A stretch of DNA of 64,000 nt, from NCBI GenBank assembly GCA_016758965.1, contig JAEPRB010000042.1, forward strand, positions 156,324-220,323, given 5' to 3'. Made by a program: the position numbers and the translations under genes. The stretch is from Circinella minor (Eukaryota; Mucoromycota; Mucoromycetes; Mucorales; Lichtheimiaceae). Of this stretch, positions 35,208 to 48,679 are shown in pieces (within the stretch, counting starts at the first letter, position 1; each line of letters starts with the position of its first letter). Below the pieces are notes generated by a model that saw nothing but the letters and a program-made list of their open reading frames with translations, made no database searches and had not been told where the DNA came from.

Positions 35208-37064
35208 ATGAAATCTTTAATTTCGTTCTTTTGGATAATTTTACTATCATTGAACTATTATTCTCAGTTTCCAATAGCAAGTGCAACACCATCGATAATT
35301 GAAAAGCGACGTGATATTGAGCCTTTTGATATCAATGCTGTTCAAACTCTTTATTCTTTCGGTGATTCTTATACTACACAAAACTTGAATCTTTCAACAA
35401 TGGCATATGCTTGCCGCAATTGCACTTCTGCTGGTGGCCTCAATTGGGTCGAATATTTGGCCGATTTACATCCTATGAAATATTGGAATTTGGCATATAA
35501 TAGTGCACCTATTTCAAATGCTATGGTTGGTCAGGTAATATAAATTTATCATTATATTAATACAATATAAGCTCCTAATTGCATTTCTTTTTCTACAATG
35601 CAAACGTTACAAACCCGTCATTCTTTTATATCTATTTCACTAGAATTCTTCGTAAGTTGTTGGTAGCTTCTATATTATTTTCTTTATTCGAACTATGACT
35701 CTTTAATTCTACTTTTATATATCACGTAGTAATATGACAACTTTTTTTTATGTGGGGTGTGATACAAAAATTATAATAGGGCTGTCGCGGATGTCACTAA
35801 ACAGATCACAAGTATGTTTCCACAGTACTTCAATAGTACTAATCAGCAAGATCCATCGACGACATTGTATACTATTTGGGTTGGAATCAATGATATTGAT
35901 TTGACAGCCGATTGGCCAGATACTAAGAAATTGGATAAAGAATTAATGAAGCAATATAGATCATTGGTGGTATGAACTCTTTGTTATTTTATTGTATCAA
36001 TAATTAATCAAAAGAAAAAGAGAAGCTGAGAAAAAAAACGGAAGGAATTCAAAAGAGAGATTTACAAAAAAAAAAAAAAATAGCATGACTCTTTGGAGAC
36101 GTACATCACGTAACGCAAGTCATCAGAAAAAAAAGTAAAAAAAGGCTTAATATTAACATCTTCCATAAAAAAAATTCAACGTAATCTAGGAATATCTTGT
36201 GACACAGCATAATGCTCGTCAGTTTGTTTTGATTACTGTACCACCTATCGACCGTTCTCCCATGTGGCAAAGTAAAGGTTCAGATGCTGTAGAGATGATA
36301 AAAAAACGCGTTAAAGGTAAATAGAATAATAATTGTTGGAGTACAGCTGTCTATATTTGGAGGCATCATATGCTATATTTCTCTTTAAAAATGTTATGTG
36401 CTATGCATTATTGTTTGTTGTATACTTATATACGTATAAAAAACAATCTAATGCATACATTTTTGTTATTGTTATTATTATTATTATTAGATTATAACAA
36501 GAAATTGGCGTCAGTTGCTAAACGTTTACGCAAGAAGGATTCAGGTCACTTTTACTTATTTGATGCATGGGAAACTTTTACAGATATTTTAGATAATTCA
36601 GAAGATTATCGTATTACTCATACAATGGATTATTGTGCTGACTGGTATGAAAAAAAAAAAAGCAAAAAATAATCCTTATTATTTTATTGACAAAGAAACT
36701 GGAGTATAATTGAATTAGTTATTATTTTTATTTTTAATACAACCCAATCACTCACTCTCTGCTCCATCGTTTTACTATTATTATATATGTATTTTTTATA
36801 TGCAGGAGTCATCCAGTAGAGAATAATTGTGATCCAATTGAGCAGTAAGTATTTGTTGATAATACTGAAAGGCATTTCTAAATGAAAAAAAAAATATTTA
36901 TGATAAGTACGTAATATCTAACATATTTTTAATAACTATAAATATTTTTTTTTTTACTTTTTAGATACTTTTGGTATAATGACCTCCACCCAACTTATAA
37001 GATTCATGAATATGTTGCTCAAGATATGTATAAGTTTTTGCAGAAACAAAGTACGAGCGACTAA
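35208..37064 (+). CDS. Secreted GDSL/SGNH esterase, CE16-like
   Basis: Seven exons (35208-35534, 35644-35651, 35780-35969, 36190-36316, 36491-36644, 36806-36844, 36965-37064) sum to 945 nt, 314 residues. A signal peptide (MKSLISFFWIILLSLNYYSQ) is followed by LYSFGDSYTT (block I, nucleophile Ser), GGLNWVEYLAD, TIWVGINDIDL (block III, G-x-N-D), and WYNDLHPT (block V, catalytic Asp-x-x-His). Domain order and length match carbohydrate esterase family 16 acetylesterases, extracellular deacetylases of hemicellulose-derived oligosaccharides. Exon 2 is an inferred 8-nt microexon (AATTCTTC, flanked by AG and GTAAGT) which joins the phases of exons 1 and 3; without it the exons do not join unless a later CAG acceptor that drops about ten residues is used. 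Confidence 0.85.
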
Positions 37065-37995
37065 CATTAATAATTATTAGTAGTATACTTTATAACTCTA
37101 TTATTCCTCTTCATGTACATAAGCATACGTACTCATGATTTTTCTATTTATTGCTACTATAATATGGTAATCCATATTTTTATAATAATTTTTTAAAACA
37201 ATTGCTATTTAAATATAAATATTACTTTTTAAAGCATCTTATAATAAACTGAGAGTTTTTTAATGTCTTTTTATGTTTGAAATATTATGAACAGTGTATT
37301 CTTTTACGGCTACGTATTTGATTAAAAAGAAAACAAAGCAGAAACTACAGGGTTGAGTATAACTATTCTACCTGTATATTAGGTAGATTGAAGAAACTAA
37401 CAATAATCTAACACTATCTATCCACTATGTATTAATTATTATAGTTTGGGTGTAAGAATCCAGTAGTTTTTTTGGAATTGATTATCTTGTATTACCACCT
37501 ATTTGAGCCATTACAAAATGTTTTCAATACAGTCTATTTTTTTTCTTGATCCACTGTATATACAGCTTACTCTTTTATTTGTTTATAAGTACGTAACCCC
37601 TGACAACTATACGAATTATGAGTTCATAAATATTTACTTGGTTTCTGTTGATTGTTGTTACTACCCTAAAGATAAATTGTTTGTTAACGAGTACGTAAAT
37701 CATAAACTTTTTTTTTTTTTTTGAAAAAAAATCTTATGACAAAGGTAATTCTAAAACATATCGTTCTTTTATCATTATATTTATAATTGAAAACAAAAAT
37801 ATTATATCTAAGCTTACCATCAGTAATATAATAGAGATGTCAAAAAAGTCTGATCCGGGCCGAAAACAAAAAGAGAGGGGAAGAATTTAATCTCCCCTCA
37901 ACCAAATTCGATTTATCCCAAAAGCTTCTAACAAGCGTGCGTTGTTCGAAGCGAAAAATTACTTTATTTTTTCAAAAAAAAAAAAAAAATAGAAA
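37065..37995. promoter_or_regulatory. Intergenic region, prefoldin promoter
   Basis: 930 bp between plus-strand genes. The last 150 bp before the prefoldin ATG contain a small perfect inverted repeat (GAGGGGA ... TCCCCTC, 37875-37899) and a GC-richer patch GCGTGCGTTGTTCGAAGCG. A plus frame at 37503-37724 is low-complexity and unsupported. Confidence 0.35.
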
Positions 37996-38730
37996 ATGTC
38001 GGCCCTGTCAGATGATGCCATTCGAAAGGTAAAAAAAATAAAGAAAATGATGATCTTCAATCACTGCTTCTTTCTTTTTTCTTGACAGATGGACATAGTT
38101 TATCTTTTATAACTCATTCGATGGGATCTACAATTTATATTAATATTACTATTATTACCATTAGGTGTTTGTAGAGTTGCAAGCAAAATATGTTGCAAGC
38201 ACACAACAAGTAAACTCTGTTAAAGCACAGATCCAAGCTAAACAACGAGATCGCAAGATGGCAGAATTAACGCGACGTGAACTTGATACCTTAGAACTTG
38301 ATACAAAGACATATAAACCCGTTGGAAAAATGTAAGTTATTATAGTTTGCAGGACAAGAAAAAAAAAGACGAATAGTATATATAAGTTTTGTGTGTGTGT
38401 GTGTGTGTGTGTATGCATGTGTATAGTTGCTAGAAGTGATAAATCTATCTATGAATATACATACTATAGGAGTAGTGGCATACACGAAAGAACCGAGAAT
38501 CTTTATTGACGCATAACTAACATATATATATTGACAAAATTGATTTTTATTACTACTTTAGGTTCGTACAAACGCCTTTGCGCGAAATGAAAGAAATGTA
38601 TGTTAAGAACATCAAGGATTCGGATGATAAGATTCAACAACTCGAAAAGACTCAAAAGTATTGGGATCGCGCTGCAACAGATGCTCAAAGTAACTTAAGA
38701 GATATTCTTCAAGGACCACGAAGCATGTAA
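37996..38730 (+). CDS. PFD1: Prefoldin subunit 1
   Basis: Three exons (37996-38028, 38165-38331, 38562-38730) give 122 residues. The sequence MSALSDDAIRK, VFVELQAKYVASTQQVNSVK, then FVQTPLREMKEMYVKNIKDS and QQLEKTQKYWDRAATDAQSN is a classic beta-prefoldin: two long coiled-coil helices flanking a short beta-hairpin (KPVGKMFVQTP). Prefoldin is the cytosolic jellyfish-shaped hexamer that hands nascent actin and tubulin to the CCT chaperonin. Length matches yeast and human orthologues. A (GT)n microsatellite lies in intron 2 (about 38391-38412). Confidence 0.92.
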
Positions 38731-39094
38731 AAGATACTTTCCCCTTCTTTTTCTCTGTATCTCTCTCTTGTTTTTTTTACACACCCATATAATACACTAT
38801 AACCCATTTCCTCTTTCACACATACACACATTATGATCATTATATAAACAAAAATTACAATAAACCCAAACTCTCTCGAATCCAAATTAAATATATATCC
38901 TTCCCTCGTTGGTTTTTGTTATATATTGTTGCTGTTTTTTTTTTTTTGATCGAATAAGTTGTCGAAACGAAATTGGAAAAAAAAAAGAGACAAGAATAAT
39001 ATAATAATGCATAATAGTTTTTTTTTTGCTGTACAAACAAAGTTTATAAATATCATTGTGTATATAATAAATTTTTTGTTTTGACAAGTTACGC
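38731..39094. other. Convergent 3' spacer
   Basis: 364 bp between the stops of prefoldin (plus) and ATP7 (minus). It contains CT-rich and AT-rich sequence with poly-A/T runs on both strands. No gene. Confidence 0.5.
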
Positions 39095-39847
39095 TTAGAA
39101 GTAAGACATGTCGCCGAAACGTTCCTTGTAACCGGGAACAGAGTATTCGCCCTTTTGGAGCTTGGCTTCGATATCCTTGGTGAGCTCGGGCTTGGCGACA
39201 ATAATATCGTCAACCTATTTAAAAAATAACATAAATGGTTAATAATCAGTTATTTTGTTATGTTTTTGGATAAAATTAATCTTTCTTTTTCTCATTCTCC
39301 ACAAAAAAAATAAGAATCAAATATATATTTAATAAACAAAACGATGCATACAGTCAATTGCTCGATAGGTCGGGAACCTTCAATGTTGGAAAGAGTAGCT
39401 TGGAGATCCTTAAGTTCGGCATCAATCTTCTTAACGGTACTGGAGGCGCTTTCGACCTAAGTAATTATTAAAAAAAGAAAAGTTTATTAAATGGTTATTC
39501 CGAAATGTCGAGGTTTTTCAAAAAAAAATAAATAAATAAAGAAGATTACTTACAGCCTTAGCTTCGAATTGGTCAATGGCCTTAAGTTGAGCATCCAAGT
39601 TATAAGCAACGGGCTTGAAACCTTGGACGGCCTTTTCGGCTTGGTCAACAATGGCTTGGTTCTTGAGGACATTGCGGTAGTGAGAGAAATCGACAGTGGT
39701 GGTTTGTTCCTTCAATTCGCGCAAGACACGCTTGGCTTCATCATTACGCTTACGGAAAGCTTGAAGAGAAGCAGCGGTTTCTTGAGGAAGGCTGGTGCTC
39801 AACTTGTTCCAGTCGATTTGCTTAGCAGCGGCGCGAAGAGATGCCAT
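39095..39847 (-). CDS. ATP7: Mitochondrial ATP synthase subunit d
   Basis: Three exons (39847-39554, 39456-39352, 39214-39095) give 172 residues. MASLRAAAKQIDWNKLSTSL, SLQAFRKRNDEAKRVLRELK, VDFSHYRNVLKNQAIVDQAE and VPGYKERFGDMSYF are characteristic of subunit d of the F1Fo peripheral stalk, which links the matrix-side F1 head to the membrane stator. The protein is mostly helical with no membrane segment. As in fungal orthologues no long cleavable presequence is evident. Codon use is strongly biased to C-ending codons (AAG, GCC, GTC), unlike the AT-rich neighbours, consistent with high expression. Confidence 0.93.
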
Positions 39848-40360
39848 GGCTTATATTTGGAAATTTAGTTATAAGAGAGGGGTTTTCCTAAGACGAAAAG
39901 GGAATTATAAAGTAAAGGTGTTCCAAAAATTTTAACCAGCAACCCTGGCAGCCGATGACGTGACCTTTTTTTTTCGGGTTGTTGTGTATATTATTTTTTT
40001 TTTCTCTCCCCCGGCCCCTCGATTAAAAAAAAAAAATTACTGGAGGAGAAGTTTGTATGCTTTTTTTTAAACACAGTGTAAGATTCACTAATTTCTTCAA
40101 TCTGATCGTCATGGTAATATGTCATATATAACAAGGGTTACCATGGTTACTCTACTAAATTATATGCACTTTTTCTTTTTGTAGATATATCTTTTTTTTC
40201 CCTTTTCATATATATATATATATCATTATTACTATTAATAAAAACTACACACAAAACTCTTCTCGATCGATTATTATATACAAATATATATATATATATT
40301 CTCTTTTTTGGGGAAAGGGGTAATTAACTACTAAATACTATGTAGTGTAGATTATTGTTA
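39848..40360. promoter_or_regulatory. ATP7 promoter and AMS1 3' spacer
   Basis: 513 bp upstream of ATP7 and downstream of the AMS1 stop, both genes minus strand. Contains poly-T/A tracts and (TA)n. No gene seen. Confidence 0.45.
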
Positions 40361-43300
40361 TTACAGTGAAATTTTTAAAGTGACAACTTGGAAGGGACCA
40401 ACATTTAATAGAATTCCTTCAGCTTGTCTACGTACTTCATTTTGTTGATGAAGTTCAACAATATCATCATCAAGTACTCTTAAATTCGTACTAAACGTTC
40501 GATCTACCGCAGAGCCGGGTTGCGTTGTAATTTGTATTGCTTCCATTTCATCCTCTAAAATATTACAACGAGAAACCGATTTCATTGGCAACGAGCTATT
40601 GTTGTTATTATTAAGCAATTGTGAGTTCTCAGGGCCTATATTTGTATATGTCTACATCCTCCGTCATTTTTTTTTTTACTTTAACTTTTCGTCTACTTAC
40701 CACATCAAACGTGCTCTCGCATGACCACCATATGCTTCATATAATCGAATGATAATATCATTACTATCTTCTGCTCGTTTAAGGGTATCCATAACAACAT
40801 TAGGTGCTTCCTCAAGTCGGAATTTTGGGAATGCATTAGATACAGCATTTGTTTTAGCTTGAGGGATTACTCTAATAAAATGAACAATAATAAAAAAGGT
40901 TCAAATTGACACGATAAGAATAATGTAAATCTCCCATGAATATTATTGACTACAAGAAAAATAAAACTCACTTGGTTAAAAGAGGTACATTGAAATTATA
41001 ACCTTCTCGTACAACGTCGGATTGCATAAAATGTCCTTCATGTGGATAAATAGCATATTTGAAAACATGATGTCCTATATCACAATTAGAATCTGGTGCC
41101 TATAGTGAATTTTTAAGAATTATGCAAAAGTACAAAAAAAAAAAATGTCAGAAATGATAAAGAATAAACAAAAACAATAACACATTGGCACAATTATATT
41201 CTGTTTTATATATATATATATAGATATATTCTTTACCTTAGGTGACCGAATAAGAGAAAGTCGAACAACGTTCTTATGAGCAGCATAACCATACTTGCAG
41301 TCATTTAATAATGCTACACCATATCCGTATTCCGAGATATCTGCAAATTTGTGGCCAGCCACTTCGAATTTTGCACTATCCCATGATGTATTATAATGTG
41401 TAGGTCGTTGGACCGTACCATATTGTGTCTCATAAGTAACCTATTTAATAGTAGAATTGTGTGTTAATCTCATTTATTGTTCTCTCGCTTTTAGTTCATC
41501 TATGGAAAACTTTTAATATTCTTTTCATATACCTTATCAGCCATAATATCCCATGCAAACTCTACTTTCTATTATATGTAAAATAATATATACAATGGTT
41601 ATCATCAGTGATTGTGTTCTGACCATTACGGATCCATATAATAACATGTTTTTTTTTTTTAAAAAAAAAGAAACCTTACTAAGAATTGTCTATTCTCGTT
41701 CCAATCTACTTCTGTTTCAAAATCAATACGACGAGATACTGCTGTCATTACGACAATTTGCCGTAAACGACTTGTATCTGAAATTCGTTTTTCAACCAAA
41801 AGTGCAGCACGTAAAGGTCCCTGCTCTAATAGCTGCACTGAACCTTCTTCAACAACTCTTCCCTTTTCCAGATGATATATTTCAACTAAAATGTTCTCAA
41901 GTTAATTAATTTATCATTGATAAAACAGTCTCTTTTTTTTTTTTGCATATCAGTAAAATAAAAATAAAAAAATTAGCTTACCATCCCAAGCTAAGAAAAA
42001 AATAATGATAATCAACATAGTTTTTTTTAGTCATTAAAATCTATTAATATAATGCTTCTCAAAAGATAATTGTAATTGTAAACTTACCATCCCAGAACAA
42101 AGGCTTTTAATAAATTTGATCAAAAGAAAAATTATCGTTAGCAACACGCTGTTTGCCCCCCCCCTTTCCCATCCACATACAGTTTTTTTTTTTACTTACA
42201 ATATCTTCATACATCTTGAAAACATTACCGCGTTCATCTGGTCTTATTAATGGTCGACTAGAAAAAAATAAAAATAAGACATTAGAAACAAGAAGGTTTA
42301 TGCACTGCGTTTGAACAGACTAGAAACACCCTACATACTCTAATTTTTTGTCAGTTAGCCCAATAAGATGACCAGATTTGTCAAAAGTGGCACGAATATA
42401 AATATTCTCCATCACAATATTGTTGTTGTTATCTGTAGAAACTTTGACAGGTTCATATTCAGGTTCTTCTACAAAGTTAAAACCTTTTACACCAAGGGGA
42501 GGAACGTTTTCCACTAATAATAATAATATTAATAATAATACAAAAAAAAAAAAAATCAGATACAAGTAAGCCCAAAAAACTATGATCAAAGAAAAGATAA
42601 AATATATAGATATGATCTCATGACTATTATTTACCTAATGCATAACCTGTTCGACCAAATGCAGAATATTGTTTCATAGTAGGTAATTGTTCATCCAATG
42701 GAACTTCAATAACTTCACGTCTTGGCCATGACAATGTGTTTAATACAGCAAGAGCTTACGTACATAATTTTTATTTTATTTTATTTTTTTTAAAACGAAA
42801 AGATTAGTAGTTGTACAAGCCATCATATGATAAGAATGTATATTTTCATGCAGCTCATTATTTTTTTTTTTTATCTTACCTTGTTTTCCCTCAGAAATTG
42901 ATGTACTGTCCAAATCCAAAAGTTTATTGATGAGACTTCCACGTATCTGTTTTGCAAGCATATCCACTTTGGCATACATTTGTAGACAATCGTCATATAC
43001 CATTTCAATGGCTGATCCAGACATAACATCATGAAATTGAATTAATCCAATCATTTTCCAAAATTGATCCAGATCTGCTTTTGGATATCTAAATAGTGAT
43101 TATAATAAGTTTCATGTATCCAATGTATCAATTTTTCTTCAGATCATAGCACGATCTTAGTGCTCACTTACTCATAGTTTTCAGTGTCGACAATGTGTGC
43201 CATTGTAGCAAGAATTTCAACATCACGTAATAGTAATTCACAACTACGGTTAAACTTTTTGCAAAGAGCATGTGTTGTAAAGATACCTCGATGTAATTCA

Positions 43301-46300
43301 AAATACTGCATCAAAAAAAAATATAAGGTTGATATTTTCACATAAAGTTCATTAATCATAATAATAAGCTTATTGTTAATTTACCATTTCACCCGTCCAA
43401 GTGGCTAGTACAGGTGTTTCTCTTTCTAGTTTTTCATAGAAATCACTTGGTGCCCCCATTTCAACCTTGGGTAAACCATCCTATTTATTTTATAGTTTTA
43501 TTTTTAATTAGTAAAATTTGGTTATTATTTACTCTGATAACATTAGACAATAAACAAGGTATAACTCGAAATAACTCGTTTTCTTTACTCTTAACTACAA
43601 ATACGTACCACATTCTTCATTCTTCTTAAACGTTCAATCATACTTGCTAATGGTCCTCCTCCGCCATCTCCATTCCCGTATACCAATAAACTAGTGTTAG
43701 AATATTCTTTGTCTCGATGATTTCGAACGCTAAATCAAATAAATAGATAAAAGAATGAATAATTTTTAAACATGTTTTCCCATATTTTCCCCCTTTCTCT
43801 CTCTCTCTCGCTCTTGTTCATCCAATTGGTTTTTATCTTTTCTAGTTCATCTGAGCTTCTTTTTCCATATGTCCAGGAAAATCAATAACTTACGTTCGTA
43901 TAAGTTCTTCAGGAGTACATTGGGCATTATAAGTCTCAGATGGCGCCATATGTGTCAATGCTTTAGTGCCATCAAGTCCGACCCACCAGAAAGTACTAAA
44001 TGGAAACTATTAAAAAAAAAAGAGCATTGTGTGTTACAAATTGTTTGTGTTCCCACATTTCAGTTACTATGTTACACAATTACTTTGTTAACATTGTTCC
44101 ACGAAAGTTTCTGGGTGAAAAAGTATTTCATATCAGCAAGATGCATCAGTTGTGGAAGCTATCATTTGAATAATAATAGAGTTAGTTCATCTTATATATA
44201 ATATTTCTGGTTTTTTTTTTTTTTTAGAAAAAAAAACATTATAAAACGAAAAAAAAAAATAGAAATTTACTTGTGATGCATAACCAAAAGAATCAGGTAA
44301 CCAAAAGATTTTACATCGTTTACCAAAATGTTCTTCATAGAATCTTTGACTGAAATATAAGAGAAAAATAACAGGTTAATCATAAAAAAAAAAAGAAAGA
44401 TATCCCCCACAGTTTGGATTTTTTTTTTTTTTACCCCAGTAAAAATTGTCGGCAAAGTGATTCTCCACTAGGCATATTAGTATCCATTTCAATCCATGTC
44501 TAACCATTATATTTAGTATATACAGATCAGGTAATTATAATAATAAAAATAACCCGGTAGGCTCCCATATTCTTAATATATATATATCTAAAATAACTTA
44601 CTCCTCCAGTAGGTAAAAATTGACCCGTTGAAATTTTTTCTTTAATACGATCCCAAAGTGCTGGATAATTATCTTTGACCCATTCATATTGTTGTGCTTG
44701 GGAACAAATAAATTTGTACTCGGGATATCGATCCATTAAATCAATTTGAGAAGACCAACTTCTTGCTGCTTTACGAATTGTTTCTTCAAAAGGCCATAAC
44801 CATCCAGTATCTAATAAAAAAAAATTTCACAATATTTAATTATATTTATTCTACTATGATGACCAAATCATAATGCTCCATTTTTTTTTTTAAATATATC
44901 ACCATAGTACACAGACACATATAAAGATTTTTTTTTTCAAAGTCTCCTTTCCCCAATATACACACACCCATCACCATCCTCACTACCCCTTTCGAAAAAA
45001 CTATATATTTTATATACCAATGTGACAATGGCCTAGTGCAATAATATCATGTTGTGAATCACCATTTTTAGCACTTAAAAACTTATTTGCAATCTTCAAA
45101 CATTCTTCAATACTTTCATCACTCCCAGGTTGGAAAGTGTTGACAATTTTGTTTGATGTGTACAACGCTTGTGCGGCCCTAAGTGAATCTGGTGGCAGAT
45201 CTCTCGCCATACCAAGAATAATTTGAAAGTCATACAAGAGATCCCACGCACGCCGATTTGGAACAGCAAGATCCTGACATGATCCATAGTTTTCAGTAAT
45301 CATGATCTCTCTTTGTCTCAATATGTAGTACATTTTTTTTTTCAATTCTTAAATATTCCATCCTCCCCCCCCCCCTTTTTTTTTCTGCTCGTATTTTTTT
45401 TTTTTTTACTTCTTCTCATAAGAGTGGTTTAAATCCATAAATATTAAATTTCTCTTACCAACTCATTCAGGTTGAAGAAACGATTAGGATCTGGAGGACC
45501 AATTAAACCATTACCAGCACCAAACATTCCATTACATGCCATCTCGATATAAAATTGAATAATTTCTCCACCTTGTGCATTTGTCGTAAGAATATATTCG
45601 TGACGTGCATCACTACCAGCTAAAAAAAAAACACACACATTGAGTACAAAAGTAAAATGTTGTCATGATTCTTTTTTTTTTTGTTATCTAAATTCCGCAT
45701 AATCGGATTATTTTTATCATTTTAAACACTCATGATCAAAAAAAAAAAAAAAAAAACCATACCTCCACCCGTAAGTCCTTGTAAGGGTAAACCATCAATA
45801 CTCCAAATCAAAGCTTCATTATCAGCATTCCAAATAAAATGAACTTCTTCACCAGCAAATTCATTTGGAATACGTAATTGAACATGAAACCAATGTGTTG
45901 ACTAAAAAGTATCATAATAATTTTAAACCCTTTTTTTTTAAGTTATCATAGTTTCTAGATCTATACTCAGGTTATATATATCACTCAACCCACACACAAT
46001 TATCTTGACAATTTTTTTTTTTTTTTTTTTTTGGCTTTACCCACGACGGACCGAACCACTCTCCTAATCGTGTTGGTCTAAATTCTTGTTGAATAGCTTC
46101 ATCAAAGGGAATCCGACGAAGATCAGGAACACTGTAAACTAGCAACGAAATAAATTCCTCTATAGGGTAACCAAGAAAAGAAATAAGCGTGAGTCTTTAT
46201 ACTTTTTAGCCACTTTTAATTAAGGTACGAGGAAAACAAAATGAAAAAAAAAAATATTCTTTTTCATTAAAATATATTTATTGTTTACCTGAATTTGTTC

Positions 46301-46460
46301 GCGCTTTATATAATTGTGATAAAAGATTAATGTCATTTCCATTAGCTCCACCACTTGTAAAGTTACTACAACGATCGATCGTGATGCTACGAATCATCTT
46401 TGGAGTTTCTAAACTCTCAGGACCGCGGTACCGCGAATCAAAGTGACGCGGATCGTTCAT
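40361..46460 (-). CDS. AMS1: Alpha-mannosidase, GH38, vacuolar Ams1 type
   Basis: A minus-strand gene split by about 18-20 introns, from ATG 46460 ([20 protein letters not shown]) to TAA 40363-40361 (VVTLKISL). GH38 landmarks appear in order: an N-terminal beta domain ([35 protein letters not shown]), [20 protein letters not shown] (zinc ligands His and Asp), [34 protein letters not shown] (Asp nucleophile), [19 protein letters not shown] (zinc His) and a C-terminal beta region including [12 protein letters not shown]. There is no signal peptide, as in yeast Ams1, which reaches the vacuole by the Cvt/autophagy route. It removes terminal alpha-mannose from free oligosaccharides. Several introns contain poly-T/A runs, and frames on the plus strand here are shadows. 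Confidence 0.92.
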
Positions 46461-48679
46461 TGATATGTGTATGTGTATATGTGAAGAGAAAAAAAGAACA
46501 CAAATAAAAGAAGAAAAAAAAAAGAGAAGTGGGAGGAAGTGAGAGAGAAAGAAGAAGTACTTATGCACACAGGCACACAACGTAAAAAAAAAAAAAAAAC
46601 TTATTCGGTGTGGGAGAGGCAAGAAGGGAACACAAGAAAAAGAAGTATTGATCGAATTCATTTACCGACCCATTTTTCATAATAAGAATAAGTTGGATTA
46701 TCAGATTATAAATTAAATATGAGTATTGTTTTTTTCTTTTCCTAATGATTCACAGCCGAATTATTTTTCACAATTTTGCGCTGTTTATAGTACTAATATA
46801 CAAGAACTTCCGCGAAGTTGAAAATAATCAAATTCGGCCGCGAATCATTAGGAAAAAAAACAATAGAATACATTTTTTTTTTGATTGGTAGCCGCACAGG
46901 ATTCATGGGAAAAACTTGAAATCTTAATTATAACCTAACAACCAAAAGATATATATATATATATAAATACTCTAATTGAGGATACTTCATCAATGGTGGA
47001 AGAAGAAGCTAAAGAAGCAAGCAAACAAAAGCAAGTAGCGTGTGTATTTATTTCATTCTCGATAATTTTAAAAGGTACGTACTACGAGAAAAAAATAGTT
47101 TTCCTGTCACTTTATCCGCGGATGTGCCCTTTTTTTAGACACTTTTACTATATTGAATATATAGTAGATCCTTTTTTTTAAGAGTAACATATTACACTGT
47201 AACCATATTTAATTTCAAAAAAAGAGAGTCATTGCTTATTTCCCATAACCTGTGTGACCAAAAACAAAAAGAATCATTTTTTTTTTCACTTTGTGTGCAT
47301 GTTTGCGCTTAAATATTTCCAATTTTGCAGCGCACGTAAAACTGATTAGGGAAAGAAAAAACGAATGTGCATGTGGAGAGAAAGTTGATTATCAATAAAA
47401 AGATTATTTGATAGAGATATAACTGATGACATATGATAAATTAAATCTTATTAGTTTCCTTAATGTTATTAAAGAGATATTAAAAGTATATATATGTTTC
47501 TGTGGTACATTGTTAGTTTATATATTGTGGGGGGGGGGCTTTGAAAGTTTATGTATCACAGTACGTTAAAACTAGAACATTGTTACGAACAGGTCAATCT
47601 ACTAAAAGAATTGAATATTCTTCTTTCGATGTTCAACAGCTTATTATTAAAAAACTACAAATACACTATTAACTCAGGGAACAATAAGATAATAAATTCC
47701 AGCTTCCAATGTAATAACCTTAGCAGTATGAATACTAACGACAAAAAGATAACGTATAATACTATCGTGGTAAGTAAATGTCAGCCCATTTATTGTTCCA
47801 ATTGCATGGATATTAGATATGAAAGATGAAGAAGTATGTTAGTTTCATTATACGGAAAACAGCGATATATGGTTAAAACTTACAAGATGCAAGAGACACA
47901 AACTATATGTTAGTCTTTAGTAGAATAATTGACAGTAACAAAGACAAGCTATATCCCCCATTAGAAGTGCAAGATATATACAAGAGCAACACTATATTTT
48001 ATATGGAGTATGTGCCAAAAATTCATATAACGCAAATAGAGCACGACGATTTTAAACGTGATTATAAGTTAATTAAGAATAACTTATGTTATTGCACCAA
48101 ACACAGGTCGATGTCAACAAAATATGTTACTATTCTATAAAAACCGACAGCGCGGTTTACAGTATCATAAAAATTGCTTTTATAAATCAATAACCCCTTG
48201 ACAAAAATAAAAACAAAACGTTCTTCATTATACTCTCTCTCTCTCTCTCTCGATTGCTAAATAAGTTACTTCACACTTTGAAATACACTTGTTCATCCTC
48301 TCTTCAACAATATGAATATTTCAATTGTCCAAAAACCATCATTATACAATATATATATATATATATAAGCAATCAATACAAAAAAAAAAAAAACCAGCCA
48401 ATCACACATTCAAGATATATATAAACAAAATTTTCCCCTTGATTTAGTGAATTTTTTTTTTATAATGTTTTTTTTTTATTTTTCCAACAACAAAAAAACA
48501 GAAGAATTGTTATAAAGAAAAATTGAAACTACAAGAACGTTCACACATTCCAAGATATTTAGGCCTTCTATAAAGTTTCATAATAATTAAAAAAAAATGT
48601 TTAGTTATATATATATATATATATATATTTCATTATTGTCCTTTTGTCTCTCATCTCTAGAAAAAAAAAAATTTAATAT
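46461..48679. other. Intergenic region with two unsupported plus-strand frames
   Basis: 2.2 kb between AMS1 and RPS26, both minus strand. It contains the AMS1 promoter and a foldback element (listed separately). Two plus-strand frames, 47551-47829 and 47907-48140 (the latter with KLYPPLEVQDIYKSNTIFYM and FKRDYKLIKNN), have mixed composition but no recognisable domain. They may be relics of a mobile element. The 48160-48650 part is microsatellite-rich 3' flank of RPS26. Confidence 0.35.
46723..46871. mobile_element. Foldback/MITE-like element upstream of AMS1
   Basis: An inverted repeat of roughly 150 bp. The left arm at 46741 reads CCTAATGATTCACAGCCGAA, and the reverse complement of the right arm ending at 46852 reads CCTAATGATTCGCGGCCGAA, differing at two positions of 20. 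Both arms extend outward through TATTG(T)n and inward through AT-rich sequence. The unpaired centre is about 45 bp. It begins about 260 bp upstream of the AMS1 ATG. No clear target duplication was identified. Confidence 0.6.

Noticed and set aside
38391..38412. (GT)n tract as a regulatory element
   Set aside because: Ordinary intronic microsatellite in the prefoldin gene, one of many simple repeats in the window.
43869..44201. 110-codon plus-strand frame inside AMS1
   Set aside because: It spans exons and introns of the GH38 gene on the other strand and shows no domain.
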